Source: Opitutales bacterium
GTDB lineage: Bacteria; Verrucomicrobiota; Verrucomicrobiia; Opitutales; UBA953
Reading direction: 5' to 3'
NCBI GenBank assembly: GCA_017935025.1
Contig: JAGBIL010000017.1
Span: 1-64,000 of the forward strand
DNA length: 64,000 bases
A program made the translations under genes and the position numbers. The notes beneath the pieces were generated by a model that was given only the letters and a program-made list of their open reading frames with translations, had not been told where the DNA came from and ran no database searches. Below are positions 46,046-56,080 of the stretch, in pieces. Every line of letters starts with the position of its first letter. The first letter of the stretch is position 1.

Positions 46046-46069
46046 AATTTGCCTGCGGCAAATTTCAAT
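46041..46069. repeat. Hairpin TTGAAATTTGCC / GGCAAATTTCAA, copy 2
   Basis: ATTGAAATTTGCC (46041-46053), TGC, GGCAAATTTCAAT (46057-46069). The same core stem as 14978-15000. The metX stop codon is inside the left arm, and the hairpin may act as its terminator. Confidence 0.75.
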
Positions 46070-46265
46070 TAATCTCGAATTCCGAATTCCGAATTGCGAA
46101 TAATTACCAAGAATCAAAAAAAGGCATTATGGCTTCGGGGGGAGTCTCGGGATTGCGAACAAGAGTTGAAGTTCTTACCCTCTACGACGAAGACCGGAAG
46201 GGTTTCACTCCCCAATTTTTTTCCCGCACTTCATTCGGAATTTGGAATTCGCTATTCGCAACTGA
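46070..46265. repeat. Heptad-repeat palindromic element B with a structured interior
   Basis: Left arm GAATTCC-GAATTCC-GAATTGC-GAATAAT, right arm CGGAATT-TGGAATT-CGCTATT-CGCAACT, roughly inverted. Between them (about 46138-46222) is GC-richer sequence where GGGGGGAGT could pair with ACTCCCC, followed by a T run at 46217. No protein is recognised here despite a short open frame. Confidence 0.6.
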
Positions 46266-46302
46266 TTGAAATTAGCGAAGCGGAGGCTTCGCTAAATTTC
46301 AA
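46266..46302. repeat. Hairpin TTAGCGAAG / CTTCGCTAA
   Basis: TTGAAATTAGCGAAG (46266-46280), CGGAGG, CTTCGCTAAATTTCAA (46287-46302) with one bulge. The AGCGAAG core recurs in hairpins at 51270 and, as a variant, at 58665. Lies upstream of ilvB. Confidence 0.7.
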
Positions 46303-46359
46303 TTTGCGGGAACGCGGCGGATAGGTTATTCTTGCTGTTTTTCCTAATCTAAAATCGCT

Positions 46360-48222
46360 ATGAGCCAAACAGAAACCGATTTCGGTAAACCGACACTCGT
46401 TAACGCCGGTGCCACAAACAGCGACACAAAAATGCGCGGAGCAGATGTCGTCGTCCGCTGCCTCGAACTCCTCGGCGTAGACACGGTTTTCGCCTATCCG
46501 GGCGGATCGGCAATCGAACTCAACCAAGCCCTTTCCAAAAGTAAAAAAATGCGTATTATCCTGCCGCGTCACGAACAAGGCGGAGGATTTATGGCAAGCG
46601 GATACGCCCGATCAACCGGGAAACCCGGCGTGTGCTTCGCGACGAGCGGACCCGGCGCGACCAATCTCGTTACCGCCATCGCCGACGCATTTATGGACAG
46701 CATTCCCGTCGTTTTCATCACGGGACAGGTTTTCTCGCAATTTATCGGGAAACAGGCGTTTCAGGAAACGGACTTTTTCGGCATGACGCTTCCCGTCGTC
46801 AAGCACAGCTTCCTTGCCCTCAAGGCGGAAGATTTGCCGAACATCATGTTCCAAGCCTTTAAAATCGCGACAAGCGGACGCCCGGGACCGGTTGTCATCG
46901 ACATTCCGAAAGACATCCAACAAGCGCTCTTTACGCCGAAATTTCCGTCTTCCATTGACGATTTCCCCGCAAAAATCCCCGGAAAAAAACACGCGATGGA
47001 CGACGAGCTCAAACTCGTGCTCGACCTCATTTCCTCTGCGAAAAAACCGGTGCTCTACATCGGCGGCGGGATCATTTCGTCGGAATCGACGGAACTTTTC
47101 CGCAAATTCGCGAAACTGACGGGCGTTCCCGTGGCATCGACACTGATGGGGCTCGGCGTGTTCCCGCCGGACGATCCGCAATCGCTCTATTGGTTCGGAA
47201 TGCACGGCACCGTCGCCGGAAACTGGGCAGTTTACCACTCCGATTTACTCATCGCAATGGGGGCGCGCTTCGATGACCGCATTACCGGTCCCGTGAAAAC
47301 TTTTGCGCCGAACGCAACTATCGTTCATTTCGACATTGACCGCGCCGAGCACAACAAAAACAAGCGCGTGCAATTCCCGATTGAAGGCGAAATTCACGAT
47401 GCCCTTGAACGCCTCATCGACCTCGCCGAGCGCACGAATTTCAAAAAGCCCGATCTTACCGAATGGTTCAAAACCATCGACGGCTGGAAGAAACAGCACC
47501 CGTTCCCGTTCAGCTATGATCGCCACGGCTCTCCGCACATCATGCCGCAGGAGGCCATCGAAGCGCTTTACGAAGAAACAAAGGGTGAAGCCATCGTTTG
47601 CACCGGCGTCGGTCAACACCAAATGTGGACACCGCAATACTACCATTTCAAAAATCCGCGCACGTTCATCAGCTCGCTCGGCTCCGGCACGATGGGCTTC
47701 GGCGTTCCCGCAGCGTGCGGCGTCGCGGCGGCGCACCCCGATAAAATTGTCGTCAATGTCGACGGCGACGGCTCCGTGCTGATGAACATTCAGGAACTCG
47801 CGACGATGTCGGTGGAAAAACTCCCCGTCAAAATCGTTATTCTGAACAACCAATTCCTCGGCATGGTCGCTCAATGGGAAGACTGCTTCTACGGTTCCAA
47901 CCGCGGACAGACGCTCCTCGGCGACGTTAACAACATCGGCTCTCCTGACAATATTTCCGGTCTGTTCCCGGACTTTGTTACGATTGCCAAGGGCTTCGGC
48001 ATCAACGGTCGCCGCGTCATCAAACGCGAGGAACTTCACGATGCCATGCGTGAAATGCTCGACACTCCGGGCCCGTTCGTGCTCGATGTCGTCGTGCCTT
48101 ACGGAGAACACGTTCTTCCTTTCCTTCCCGCCGGACGCTCTGCGCTTGAGATCATGACGAACGAGTCTTGCGGCGACTGTACCGTCGCCCGCCTCGAACG
48201 GCTCTGGGGCAAGAAAGAATGA
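46360..48222 (+). CDS. ilvB: Acetolactate synthase large (catalytic) subunit
   Basis: 620 residues. ThDP-dependent enzyme that joins two pyruvates (or pyruvate and 2-oxobutyrate) in branched-chain amino-acid synthesis. Catalytic Glu E72 in [22 protein letters not shown]/pyruvate region [20 protein letters not shown], and the ThDP motif [15 protein letters not shown]...[15 protein letters not shown]. No ilvN regulatory subunit follows; the next gene is an outer-membrane protein after a terminator. The 314-bp region upstream contains elements B and two hairpins. Confidence 0.94.
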   Translation: MSQTETDFGKPTLVNAGATNSDTKMRGADVVVRCLELLGVDTVFAYPGGSAIELNQALSKSKKMRIILPRHEQGGGFMASGYARSTGKPGVCFATSGPGATNLVTAIADAFMDSIPVVFITGQVFSQFIGKQAFQETDFFGMTLPVVKHSFLALKAEDLPNIMFQAFKIATSGRPGPVVIDIPKDIQQALFTPKFPSSIDDFPAKIPGKKHAMDDELKLVLDLISSAKKPVLYIGGGIISSESTELFRKFAKLTGVPVASTLMGLGVFPPDDPQSLYWFGMHGTVAGNWAVYHSDLLIAMGARFDDRITGPVKTFAPNATIVHFDIDRAEHNKNKRVQFPIEGEIHDALERLIDLAERTNFKKPDLTEWFKTIDGWKKQHPFPFSYDRHGSPHIMPQEAIEALYEETKGEAIVCTGVGQHQMWTPQYYHFKNPRTFISSLGSGTMGFGVPAACGVAAAHPDKIVVNVDGDGSVLMNIQELATMSVEKLPVKIVILNNQFLGMVAQWEDCFYGSNRGQTLLGDVNNIGSPDNISGLFPDFVTIAKGFGINGRRVIKREELHDAMREMLDTPGPFVLDVVVPYGEHVLPFLPAGRSALEIMTNESCGDCTVARLERLWGKKE

Positions 48223-48252
48223 GAAGTAAAAAGAATTAGAAATTGGGAATCG
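48223..48252. repeat. Short heptad-repeat tract after ilvB
   Basis: AGTAAAA-AGAATTA-GAAATTG-GGAATCG, the same 7-bp period as elements A and F but only one arm; the ilvB terminator follows directly. Confidence 0.5.
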
Positions 48253-48256
48253 GAAG

Positions 48257-48296
48257 AAGAGCGGTAGTTCATACGAAAACACCGCTCTTTTTTTTC
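48257..48296 (+). terminator. ilvB terminator
   Basis: AAGAGCGGT (48257-48265) pairs with ACCGCTCTT (48281-48289), 15-base loop, T8 after. No motif in the stem. Confidence 0.88.
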
Positions 48297-48445
48297 AAAA
48301 AAAACTCCCGTAAAAACACGGGAACCCTCGCGGGAACGTGGCTTTCTCTTAACTTGCGAATGCGAAAACCGAAAATTCTTTATATACGAACGAACGTTTT
48401 TTTTTCTTGTCCCGAAATGATTTTTCAGGCAGGGTTTGAGGTGCT

Positions 48446-49609
48446 ATGAAGAACTTATTTCTCTCTGCCGCAATGATGTCGGTGTTCGCCGGAATGGTGT
48501 TCGCCTCCTCTGAAACCGCATCGAGCTCTCAGCCGACGGGCAACGTTCCCGAACTGAACGTTGACAAATTCCTCTCGGCGTCCAGCAATATGCAAAAAGC
48601 CATCAATGAAGACGATCCCGTCCTCGAGAAACTCAATCTCGACGCCGACGACCTCGAAATCATGATGCCCGATGAACAATTCCAAGCCGTATGCGATGCT
48701 ATCTCTTCGCACTATGCGGAAATCGAAGTCGGAGCTGCCAATAAAGCAAAACTCGAGGATGCCAAGGTGATTTTCGGCGCAGAAAACGCAAAGGAAATCC
48801 AGCCGTTTATCGGCAATCAAGCGGCTATCGACAACGCCCGTCGCCAACTTCGCGACGCGTACAACGTTTTTGCTGACTACCACTCCACGCAGGAACTCGC
48901 ATCGTCCGTCGTTGACTGGAACTGGGGCGACTCCTGGGGCGTGACGATCAACCCGTCCGTCGGGACACTCGGTGTCGGTATCGATGCCGGTTACGAGTTC
49001 AACCGCTTCTTCAAAATTCGCGCCCACTACGGCACGGGACGTTTGGATACATCCGTTACGTTGTCCGACACGGACATGGATCTCGAATGGGAAAATCAGG
49101 ACAACTACGGTGTCTTCGTTGACTGGCACCCGAAAGGATCTCAGTTCCACGTAACACTCGGTCTCATGCGCATGGATCCGCGTATCCGTGTCGAAGCGAA
49201 TTATCACGGAACATCCTACGCGTACGATGCAGCCGGACAGGGTGCATGGTATGACGTCAAATCCGACTACATCATGGAAGGCGACTGGGAGAATGAAGTT
49301 CAGCCTTACATCGGCATCGGCTGGTCTTCCGACGGAAGCAAAAAGCGTACGCTTTATTTCTCTATCGACCTTGGTCTTGCCTATCTTGGTGAAGGAAATT
49401 ACGAGGAAAGCGGAGCTCCGCATTTCTACAAAAACGGGATCCCCTTCGATCCGAATAATCCCATGGCAAACTTGGGAGAAATTGATGCGGTTTCCACCCT
49501 TCAGCAGTTCGACTCGAACGTTCGCGATGCTGTGGACAAAGTGGCGGACTTCCTGAACGATATGTACGTCTATCCTGTTCTTCAGATCGGCGGCGGTATT
49601 CGCTTCTAA
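48446..49609 (+). CDS. Outer-membrane beta-barrel protein of unknown family
   Basis: 387 residues. Signal peptide MKNLFLSAAMMSVFAGMVFAS, a helical acidic region (about 35-155), then a beta-rich domain (about 160-387) with alternating aromatic strands (WGVTINPSVGTLGVGIDAGYEF, FFKIRAHYGTGRLD, NYGVFVDWHPKGSQFHVTLGLM, YIGIGWSSDGSKKRTLYFSIDLGLAYLG) ending in GGGIRF. A C-terminal Phe is the usual outer-membrane sorting signal. Only the signal part carries a CGGGAACG copy. I do not recognise a named family; it could be a pore or anchor. Preceded by an AT-rich leader (48297-48445) and followed by a motif-loop terminator. Confidence 0.7.
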   Translation: MKNLFLSAAMMSVFAGMVFASSETASSSQPTGNVPELNVDKFLSASSNMQKAINEDDPVLEKLNLDADDLEIMMPDEQFQAVCDAISSHYAEIEVGAANKAKLEDAKVIFGAENAKEIQPFIGNQAAIDNARRQLRDAYNVFADYHSTQELASSVVDWNWGDSWGVTINPSVGTLGVGIDAGYEFNRFFKIRAHYGTGRLDTSVTLSDTDMDLEWENQDNYGVFVDWHPKGSQFHVTLGLMRMDPRIRVEANYHGTSYAYDAAGQGAWYDVKSDYIMEGDWENEVQPYIGIGWSSDGSKKRTLYFSIDLGLAYLGEGNYEESGAPHFYKNGIPFDPNNPMANLGEIDAVSTLQQFDSNVRDAVDKVADFLNDMYVYPVLQIGGGIRF

Positions 49610-49627
49610 TCGGCGTTCCCGCAAAGC

Positions 49628-49664
49628 AAAAACCTCGGCAGGCTCGTTCCCGCCGAGGTTTTTT
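49628..49664 (+). terminator. Terminator with the CGTTCCCG motif in its loop
   Basis: AAACCTCGGC (49630-49639) pairs with GCCGAGGTTT (49652-49661), followed by T run. The loop contains CGTTCCCG. A further copy lies 15 bp upstream. Confidence 0.9.
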
Positions 49665-49665
49665 G

Positions 49666-49858
49666 TTTCATGGGCTTTTCAAGCCGACACAAATATTCAA
49701 GGATTTTTATAAACTTTTCCGAGCATTCCGTGATTAACTTTCCGTTTTCACCTTTCAACTCTCAGTAGACGAAGAATTTCCGTTGATAATTTAAAAGGGA
49801 TAGTTTTTCCTTTTTATCGCTTAGAAAAAAGCATTTTTTGTACATCTATAACCACTAT
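49666..49858. other. Gap upstream of purD
   Basis: About 190 bp, AT-rich, no reading frame or repeat that I can support. Presumably holds the purD promoter; I see no confident -35/-10 pair. Confidence 0.4.
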
Positions 49859-51157
49859 ATGGTTCCCAACAAATCCCTCAGAGTTCTCATCATCGGTTCG
49901 GGTGGGCGCGAACACGCGCTTCTCCGCGCCTGTAAAGCCAGCCCGCTCGTCGCAGCGGTATCCGTCGCGCCCGGTAACGGCGGCATGGAGCAGGAAGCGG
50001 TGTGCTACCCGCTGAATGTTTCGGACACGGCGGCAATTGTGGCGCTCGCAAAGAAACTGGATGCAAATTTTGTAATTATCGGCCCCGAAGTTCCGCTGTC
50101 GGTCGGGGTTGTCGATGAGCTCGAAGCAGCGGGCATTCCCGCCTACGGCCCCGTCAAGGCGGGCGCGAAGCTCGAAGCGAGCAAAAATTTCACGAAAGAA
50201 TTTCTTGTCCGCCACAAAATTCCGACGGCGCAAGGCAAGCGCTTCACGTCTTCGGAAGAAGCGGTGGAATACCTTACGTCGCAAAAATTCCCGATCGTGA
50301 TCAAGGCAGACGGTTTGGCGTCCGGCAAAGGCGTGATTATCGCCGAAGATTTTGACCAGGCCTGCACGGCGGTTTACGACATGCTCGATTCCGGTTGCTT
50401 CGGAAAGAGCGGAAGCGAAATTCTCATCGAAGAATTTATGGAAGGCGAAGAAGCCTCCATCATGCTCATGGTCTGCGAAGACCGCTACGTGATGCTTCCC
50501 GCAAGTCAGGACCACAAGCGCGTGGGCGAAGGCGACACCGGACTGAACACCGGCGGCATGGGCGCTTACGCTCCCGCGCCCGTCGTTACGCCGGAAATTG
50601 AGCGCCGCGTTGTTTCTGAAATCGTCGAACCCACGCTGAAAGGCTTGGCGGAAGACGGTATCCGCTACCGCGGCACGCTTTACGTCGGTATCATGATTAC
50701 AGCGGAAGGACCGAAAGTAGTTGAATTTAACGTGCGTTTCGGCGATCCCGAGTGTCAGGTATTGCTCCCGCTTCTGAAAACGGACCCGGTCGCCGTCATG
50801 TACGCCTGCGCAACGGGAACGCTCGATCCGAAAACGGTGGAATTCCACGACGGAAGCAACATCATCGTCGTGCTCGCGGCGGAAGGCTATCCGGGAACGC
50901 CGCGCAAGGGCGACGTCATTTCCCTGCCCTCGCGCATTCCTGCGGGAACGGGCATCATTCACTCCGGAACGGTTCGTGAGGATAACGGCACCATCACGAC
51001 GGCGGGCGGACGCGTGCTCGGCGTAACGGCGCGTGGCGCAAACCTCGCCGAAGCCGCAAAATCCGCCTACGCACTCATCTCCCAGATCCGTTTCGAAGGT
51101 ATGCACTACCGCCGTGACATCGGCGCGCGCCAACTCCGGAGAGATCGCGAAGTTTAA
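49859..51157 (+). CDS. purD: Phosphoribosylamine-glycine ligase
   Basis: 432 residues from ATG 49859 (a TTG at 49838 would extend it by seven). Second step of purine synthesis: ATP-grasp ligation of glycine to phosphoribosylamine. RVLIIGSGGREHALLRACK, APGNGGMEQEA, FVIIGPEVPLSVGVVDEL, the ATP-grasp block FPIVIKADGLASGKGVII, and GDTGLNTGGMGAYAPAP, PKVVEFNVRFGDPECQVLLPLL. Full length. Stops 13 bp before a heptad element and terminator. Confidence 0.96.
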   Translation: MVPNKSLRVLIIGSGGREHALLRACKASPLVAAVSVAPGNGGMEQEAVCYPLNVSDTAAIVALAKKLDANFVIIGPEVPLSVGVVDELEAAGIPAYGPVKAGAKLEASKNFTKEFLVRHKIPTAQGKRFTSSEEAVEYLTSQKFPIVIKADGLASGKGVIIAEDFDQACTAVYDMLDSGCFGKSGSEILIEEFMEGEEASIMLMVCEDRYVMLPASQDHKRVGEGDTGLNTGGMGAYAPAPVVTPEIERRVVSEIVEPTLKGLAEDGIRYRGTLYVGIMITAEGPKVVEFNVRFGDPECQVLLPLLKTDPVAVMYACATGTLDPKTVEFHDGSNIIVVLAAEGYPGTPRKGDVISLPSRIPAGTGIIHSGTVREDNGTITTAGGRVLGVTARGANLAEAAKSAYALISQIRFEGMHYRRDIGARQLRRDREV

Positions 51158-51167
51158 TACCAAAGGG

Positions 51168-52945
<1,778 letters not shown>

Positions 52946-52949
52946 ATTC

Positions 52950-53062
52950 CCTAATGAATAACGAATAGCAAATAATGAACAACGCCGTGCTTTAAGTTTT
53001 TGCCTTCAGGCAAAACCTCTGGTTTTAACCGTTCGTTATCCGCTATTCATTATTCATTAAAA
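52950..53062. repeat. Heptad-repeat palindromic element C
   Basis: Left arm AATGAAT-AACGAAT-AGCAAAT-AATGAAC, right arm CCGTTCG-TTATCCG-CTATTCA-TTATTCA-TTA. About 25 of 29 arm positions are complementary. A central hairpin GTTTTTGCC...GGCAAAAC (52996-53016) sits between the arms. Confidence 0.85.
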
Positions 53063-53073
53063 AAAAGATCGTC

Positions 53074-53895
53074 ATGGAGTTTAACTTGAAAAAGATTCTG
53101 AAAGCGATGCTCGCATCGACTTCGGAACCGCTTTCCATCAAAGACATCCAGGCGGTCATTACGCGCTACCACGAACAGCGAGAAAAACAGCCTGCGGGAA
53201 CGCACGACGATGCGGACTCCGACGGGAGCGCAGACGGTGCGGGAACGCCTGAGCAGGCGCTGATTCAGGATATCATCAATCAGGTCCCGACGCTGCTCAC
53301 GGCAACGCAAATCCGCGAAGCCGTCGCCGAGCTCAATCAGGAAATGGAAGATTTCGGCGACGTGACGCGTATCCTGCAAAGCCCGGAAGGCTTCCGCATG
53401 ACGATCGCACCGGATTACGCTGAGTGGATTCGCCTTCTGCGCAACGATCCGCGCCCGCAAAAACTCACGCAAGCCGCTCTGGAAACCCTCGCCATCGTCG
53501 CCTACCGCCAACCCGTAACACGCGGCGAAATGGAAGCGATCCGAGGCGTTTCCGTGGACAGCGCACTCGCGCGCCTGTTGGATCTGGAGCTTGTTGCCGT
53601 ATCCGGCAAAGCGGATTTGCCCGGGCGTCCGTCGCAGTTTTCCACAACGACGAAATTCCTCGATTTTGTCGGTCTTCAAACGATTTCGGAGCTTCCGGAG
53701 TCCGACGTGCTCTCGCCCGCTCAAATTTCCGCATGGATTGAACGCGCGAAAAATCCGACGAAGGCAACCGCCGCCGATGTCGGTTTGCCCGACGATTCCG
53801 TTCCCGTAAAACAAACGGAAATGCCGCTTGATGAAACCGCTCCCGCAGCGAAAACCGACGCCGTTCCCGCCGAACAATCCGATTCCGCCGAGTAA
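53074..53895 (+). CDS. scpB: Segregation and condensation protein ScpB
   Basis: 273 residues. Winged-helix kleisin-associated subunit of the SMC-ScpAB condensin. Conserved KKILKAMLASTSEPLSIKDI and the second domain LTQAALETLAIVAYRQPVTRGEMEAIRGVSVDSALARLLDLELV and PGRPSQFSTTTKFLDFVGL. A disordered insert (about 38-66, rich in D, G, S and A) sits between strands of the first domain and contains two CGGGAACG copies; the C-terminal 60 residues are also low complexity with two reverse copies. scpA is not adjacent. Confidence 0.93.
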   Translation: MEFNLKKILKAMLASTSEPLSIKDIQAVITRYHEQREKQPAGTHDDADSDGSADGAGTPEQALIQDIINQVPTLLTATQIREAVAELNQEMEDFGDVTRILQSPEGFRMTIAPDYAEWIRLLRNDPRPQKLTQAALETLAIVAYRQPVTRGEMEAIRGVSVDSALARLLDLELVAVSGKADLPGRPSQFSTTTKFLDFVGLQTISELPESDVLSPAQISAWIERAKNPTKATAADVGLPDDSVPVKQTEMPLDETAPAAKTDAVPAEQSDSAE

Positions 53896-53947
53896 TTTTC
53901 TATCGACGGATTTTCCCTGAAAAAAAACTTTTTCTCCCCCTCCTGAC

Positions 53948-55027
53948 ATGAAAGACATTCCCGCCGCCCGCCAAGAAATCGAACGCATCGACTCGGAAAT
54001 CATCCGTCTGCTTGCGGAGCGACAGGAGTGCGCACGCGTCATCGGCGAAAACAAACGCCTCGCGGGAACGAACGTTTTCGTTCCCGAACGGGAAGAAGAG
54101 CTTTTGCGCAAACTGGAAAATCTCGCCGCCGATCTGAAAATTCCCTCGGCGGACATCCGCTCGATTTATCGCGAAATCATTTCCGCCTCCGTCGCCCTTC
54201 AAATGCAGGATTTGCCCGTCGCCTACCTCGGACCGGAAGGCACATTCACGCATCAGGCGGCACGAAAAAACTTCGGCGGCAGCGTAAAACTTTTGCCGAT
54301 GCGCACCATTGCGGAAATTTTTGATGCCGTCGAGCGCGACAAAGCCGGCTACGGCGTTATTCCGATAGAAAATTCCAACGCGGGAGCGGTCGCGGGAGCG
54401 CTCGACACACTCGCGGAATCTAATTTAAAAATCATCGCGCAAATTCAGCTTTCAATCGAGCAATGCCTCATCTCGCATTCTCCGATTGAAAAAATTACGC
54501 GCGTATTGTCGAAAGATATCGGACTCGCGCAGTGCTCGCAGTGGCTCATGCAGTATTTGCCGAAAGCGGATCTGGTACCGACGGATAGCACGGCGGCGGC
54601 CGTTACGGAAGCGGCAAAAGACAAAACGGCGGCGGCGATTGCAAGCTCCGTCGCAGCGGAGATCCACGACGTTCCCGTAGTTGAAAAAGGGATACAAAAT
54701 CGCTCCGAGAATTTCACGCGTTTTCTCGTCGTCGGGAAAAAGCCGAATCCGCCCTGCTCTTCTTTTGAAGAAAAAACGAGCCTCGTCGTTTCCATCAAAA
54801 ATGAACCCGGCTCCCTGCTCGGTATGCTCGAACCGTTTTCCAAGCGCGGAATCAATCTGGTCAGCATTGAATCGCGTCCGTCGCGCAAGCGTGCCTGGGA
54901 ATACCTTTTCTTCGTGGATATCATCGGCTCGTGGAATTCGCCGAACGTGCGCGACGCCGTCGCCGAACTCGAGCGCCATAGCGTTTTCGTCAAACACCTC
55001 GGCTCTTACCCGAACCTCCAAGCATAA
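53948..55027 (+). CDS. pheA: Bifunctional chorismate mutase / prephenate dehydratase (P-protein)
   Basis: 359 residues with three domains: chorismate mutase (about 1-85, IERIDSEIIRLLAERQECARVIGENK), prephenate dehydratase (about 90-270, VAYLGPEGTFTHQAARKNFG, IPIENSNAGAV and NRSENFTRFLVVG with the T-R-F catalytic box), and an ACT regulatory domain (about 280-357, LVVSIKNEPGSLLGMLEPFSKRGINLVSIESRPSR). Makes phenylpyruvate for phenylalanine and is likely feedback inhibited. An inverted CGGGAACG pair (54063-54086) lies in the mutase domain. Preceded by 52 bp after scpB; ends at a terminator. Confidence 0.95.
   Translation: MKDIPAARQEIERIDSEIIRLLAERQECARVIGENKRLAGTNVFVPEREEELLRKLENLAADLKIPSADIRSIYREIISASVALQMQDLPVAYLGPEGTFTHQAARKNFGGSVKLLPMRTIAEIFDAVERDKAGYGVIPIENSNAGAVAGALDTLAESNLKIIAQIQLSIEQCLISHSPIEKITRVLSKDIGLAQCSQWLMQYLPKADLVPTDSTAAAVTEAAKDKTAAAIASSVAAEIHDVPVVEKGIQNRSENFTRFLVVGKKPNPPCSSFEEKTSLVVSIKNEPGSLLGMLEPFSKRGINLVSIESRPSRKRAWEYLFFVDIIGSWNSPNVRDAVAELERHSVFVKHLGSYPNLQA
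54063..54086. repeat. Inverted CGGGAACG / CGTTCCCG pair inside pheA
   Basis: CGGGAACG (54063-54070), 8-base spacer, CGTTCCCG (54079-54086). The spacer reads AACGTTTT, so the hairpin can extend. Confidence 0.8.
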
Positions 55028-55050
55028 AGAGGAAGCGAGACCGGACAAAA

Positions 55051-55093
55051 AAATCAGGAACGCCAAAAATCCGCGTTCCTGATTTTTTTTTTG
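55051..55093. terminator. Bidirectional terminator after pheA
   Basis: AAATCAGGAACGC (55051-55063) pairs with GCGTTCCTGATTT (55073-55085); A and T runs outside. The arms hold GGAACG/CGTTCC, a one-base-shortened version of the motif. Confidence 0.88.
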
Positions 55094-55109
55094 TTTCCGG
55101 AAAGATTTT

Positions 55110-55961
55110 CTAAACCTTCCTCAGCGTTTCCGTGTGAGCGACGATATCGTGCAAACGCGCCAGCCACGGACGACAGAAAATAAACGTGTTGCGCGTAAAC
55201 TTTTTCCATTTCGCCGCAGCATTCAGGCGCGGAAGAATGTCGCGCGAATCGGCATAGGCGACCGAGCCTTTCGCCGTAGTAAATTGTGCGACAAAACCGA
55301 AGGATTTTACAATTTCCACGGACGCATCCGAATAGTGTCCCCACGGCCAAAACATCATCTGCGGTGCGCGCCCGGTGATTGAAGAGATCTCGTCGATACA
55401 ATTTTGCAAATCGGCACGCAAAAATTTTTCAAAATCTTCTGCGGAAACATTGTTCGCGGGAGCGGCGATGGAACTGATTCCACGATCGTTTTTCAGGTGG
55501 CGCGTGCCGTGCGCCTCGATAGACCAGCAGCCGGAATCGTGCATGGCGCGGACTTCCTCACGGGAAAGGTAACACAGCGTGTCGCCGTCGGGCGCAAGTT
55601 TTTCCGCGTCGAGATTGCGCCGCTCGACGATTTCCGAGGGAATCTCTTCGGCGTGTTCCCGCAAAGCGCCGTCGTGTAAAAAACCGGCGGAAAGAGCGAG
55701 CGCGGCACGCAATCCGCGACGTTTCAAAATCGGCGTCGCATAAAGCCAGTTATCCAGCCAACCGTCGTCAAACGAAAGCATGGCGAAACGCCCGCGGGAA
55801 CGCGGAAATTTTCCCGCGATAAAATCCGCCGCTTCTTCCGGCGTAAGCACTTCAAAATGCTTTTGAATATAATCCAGTTGCCGCTCAAAAACATCAATGC
55901 TCAGAGCGTCGGGATGAGGTTTCGGCAAAACGCGATGATAAGTGAAAACGGTAAGCGGCAT
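55110..55961 (-). CDS. Polysaccharide deacetylase (NodB-like)
   Basis: 283 residues from ATG 55961 (MPLTVFTYHRVLPK). NodB-type fold: AMLSFDDGWLDNWLYA with catalytic D65 and metal D66, metal His pair in SIEAHGTRHLK, and FWPWGHYS. Removes N- or O-acetyl groups from chito-, peptidoglycan or exopolysaccharide chains. The absence of a signal peptide with this start suggests cytosolic action, unless the longer start (56036) is used. Convergent with pheA, divergent from ispG. Confidence 0.85.
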   Translation of the reverse strand: MPLTVFTYHRVLPKPHPDALSIDVFERQLDYIQKHFEVLTPEEAADFIAGKFPRSRGRFAMLSFDDGWLDNWLYATPILKRRGLRAALALSAGFLHDGALREHAEEIPSEIVERRNLDAEKLAPDGDTLCYLSREEVRAMHDSGCWSIEAHGTRHLKNDRGISSIAAPANNVSAEDFEKFLRADLQNCIDEISSITGRAPQMMFWPWGHYSDASVEIVKSFGFVAQFTTAKGSVAYADSRDILPRLNAAAKWKKFTRNTFIFCRPWLARLHDIVAHTETLRKV

Positions 55962-56080
55962 ATCGGAAGAATAGCACAGAAAATCCCTCGCGGCAAATTT
56001 CTGTTTTCTTGAAAAACGAGGCGGCGGGAGTATCATTTTTTGCAGTCGTTTTCCCCCAAAAAAAATCCCATTTCTTTTTT

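Noticed and set aside
46138-46222. SAM or other known riboswitch before ilvB
   Set aside because: No match to a riboswitch core that I can recognise; reported only as an unassigned fold.
46042-46324. Short open frames in the metX-ilvB gap
   Set aside because: They run through the heptad arms and hairpins; no Shine-Dalgarno, no domain, better explained as repeat DNA.
48354-48384. Promoter TTGCGA...TTTATA before the outer-membrane gene
   Set aside because: Spacing of 19-21 bp is too long to call with confidence.
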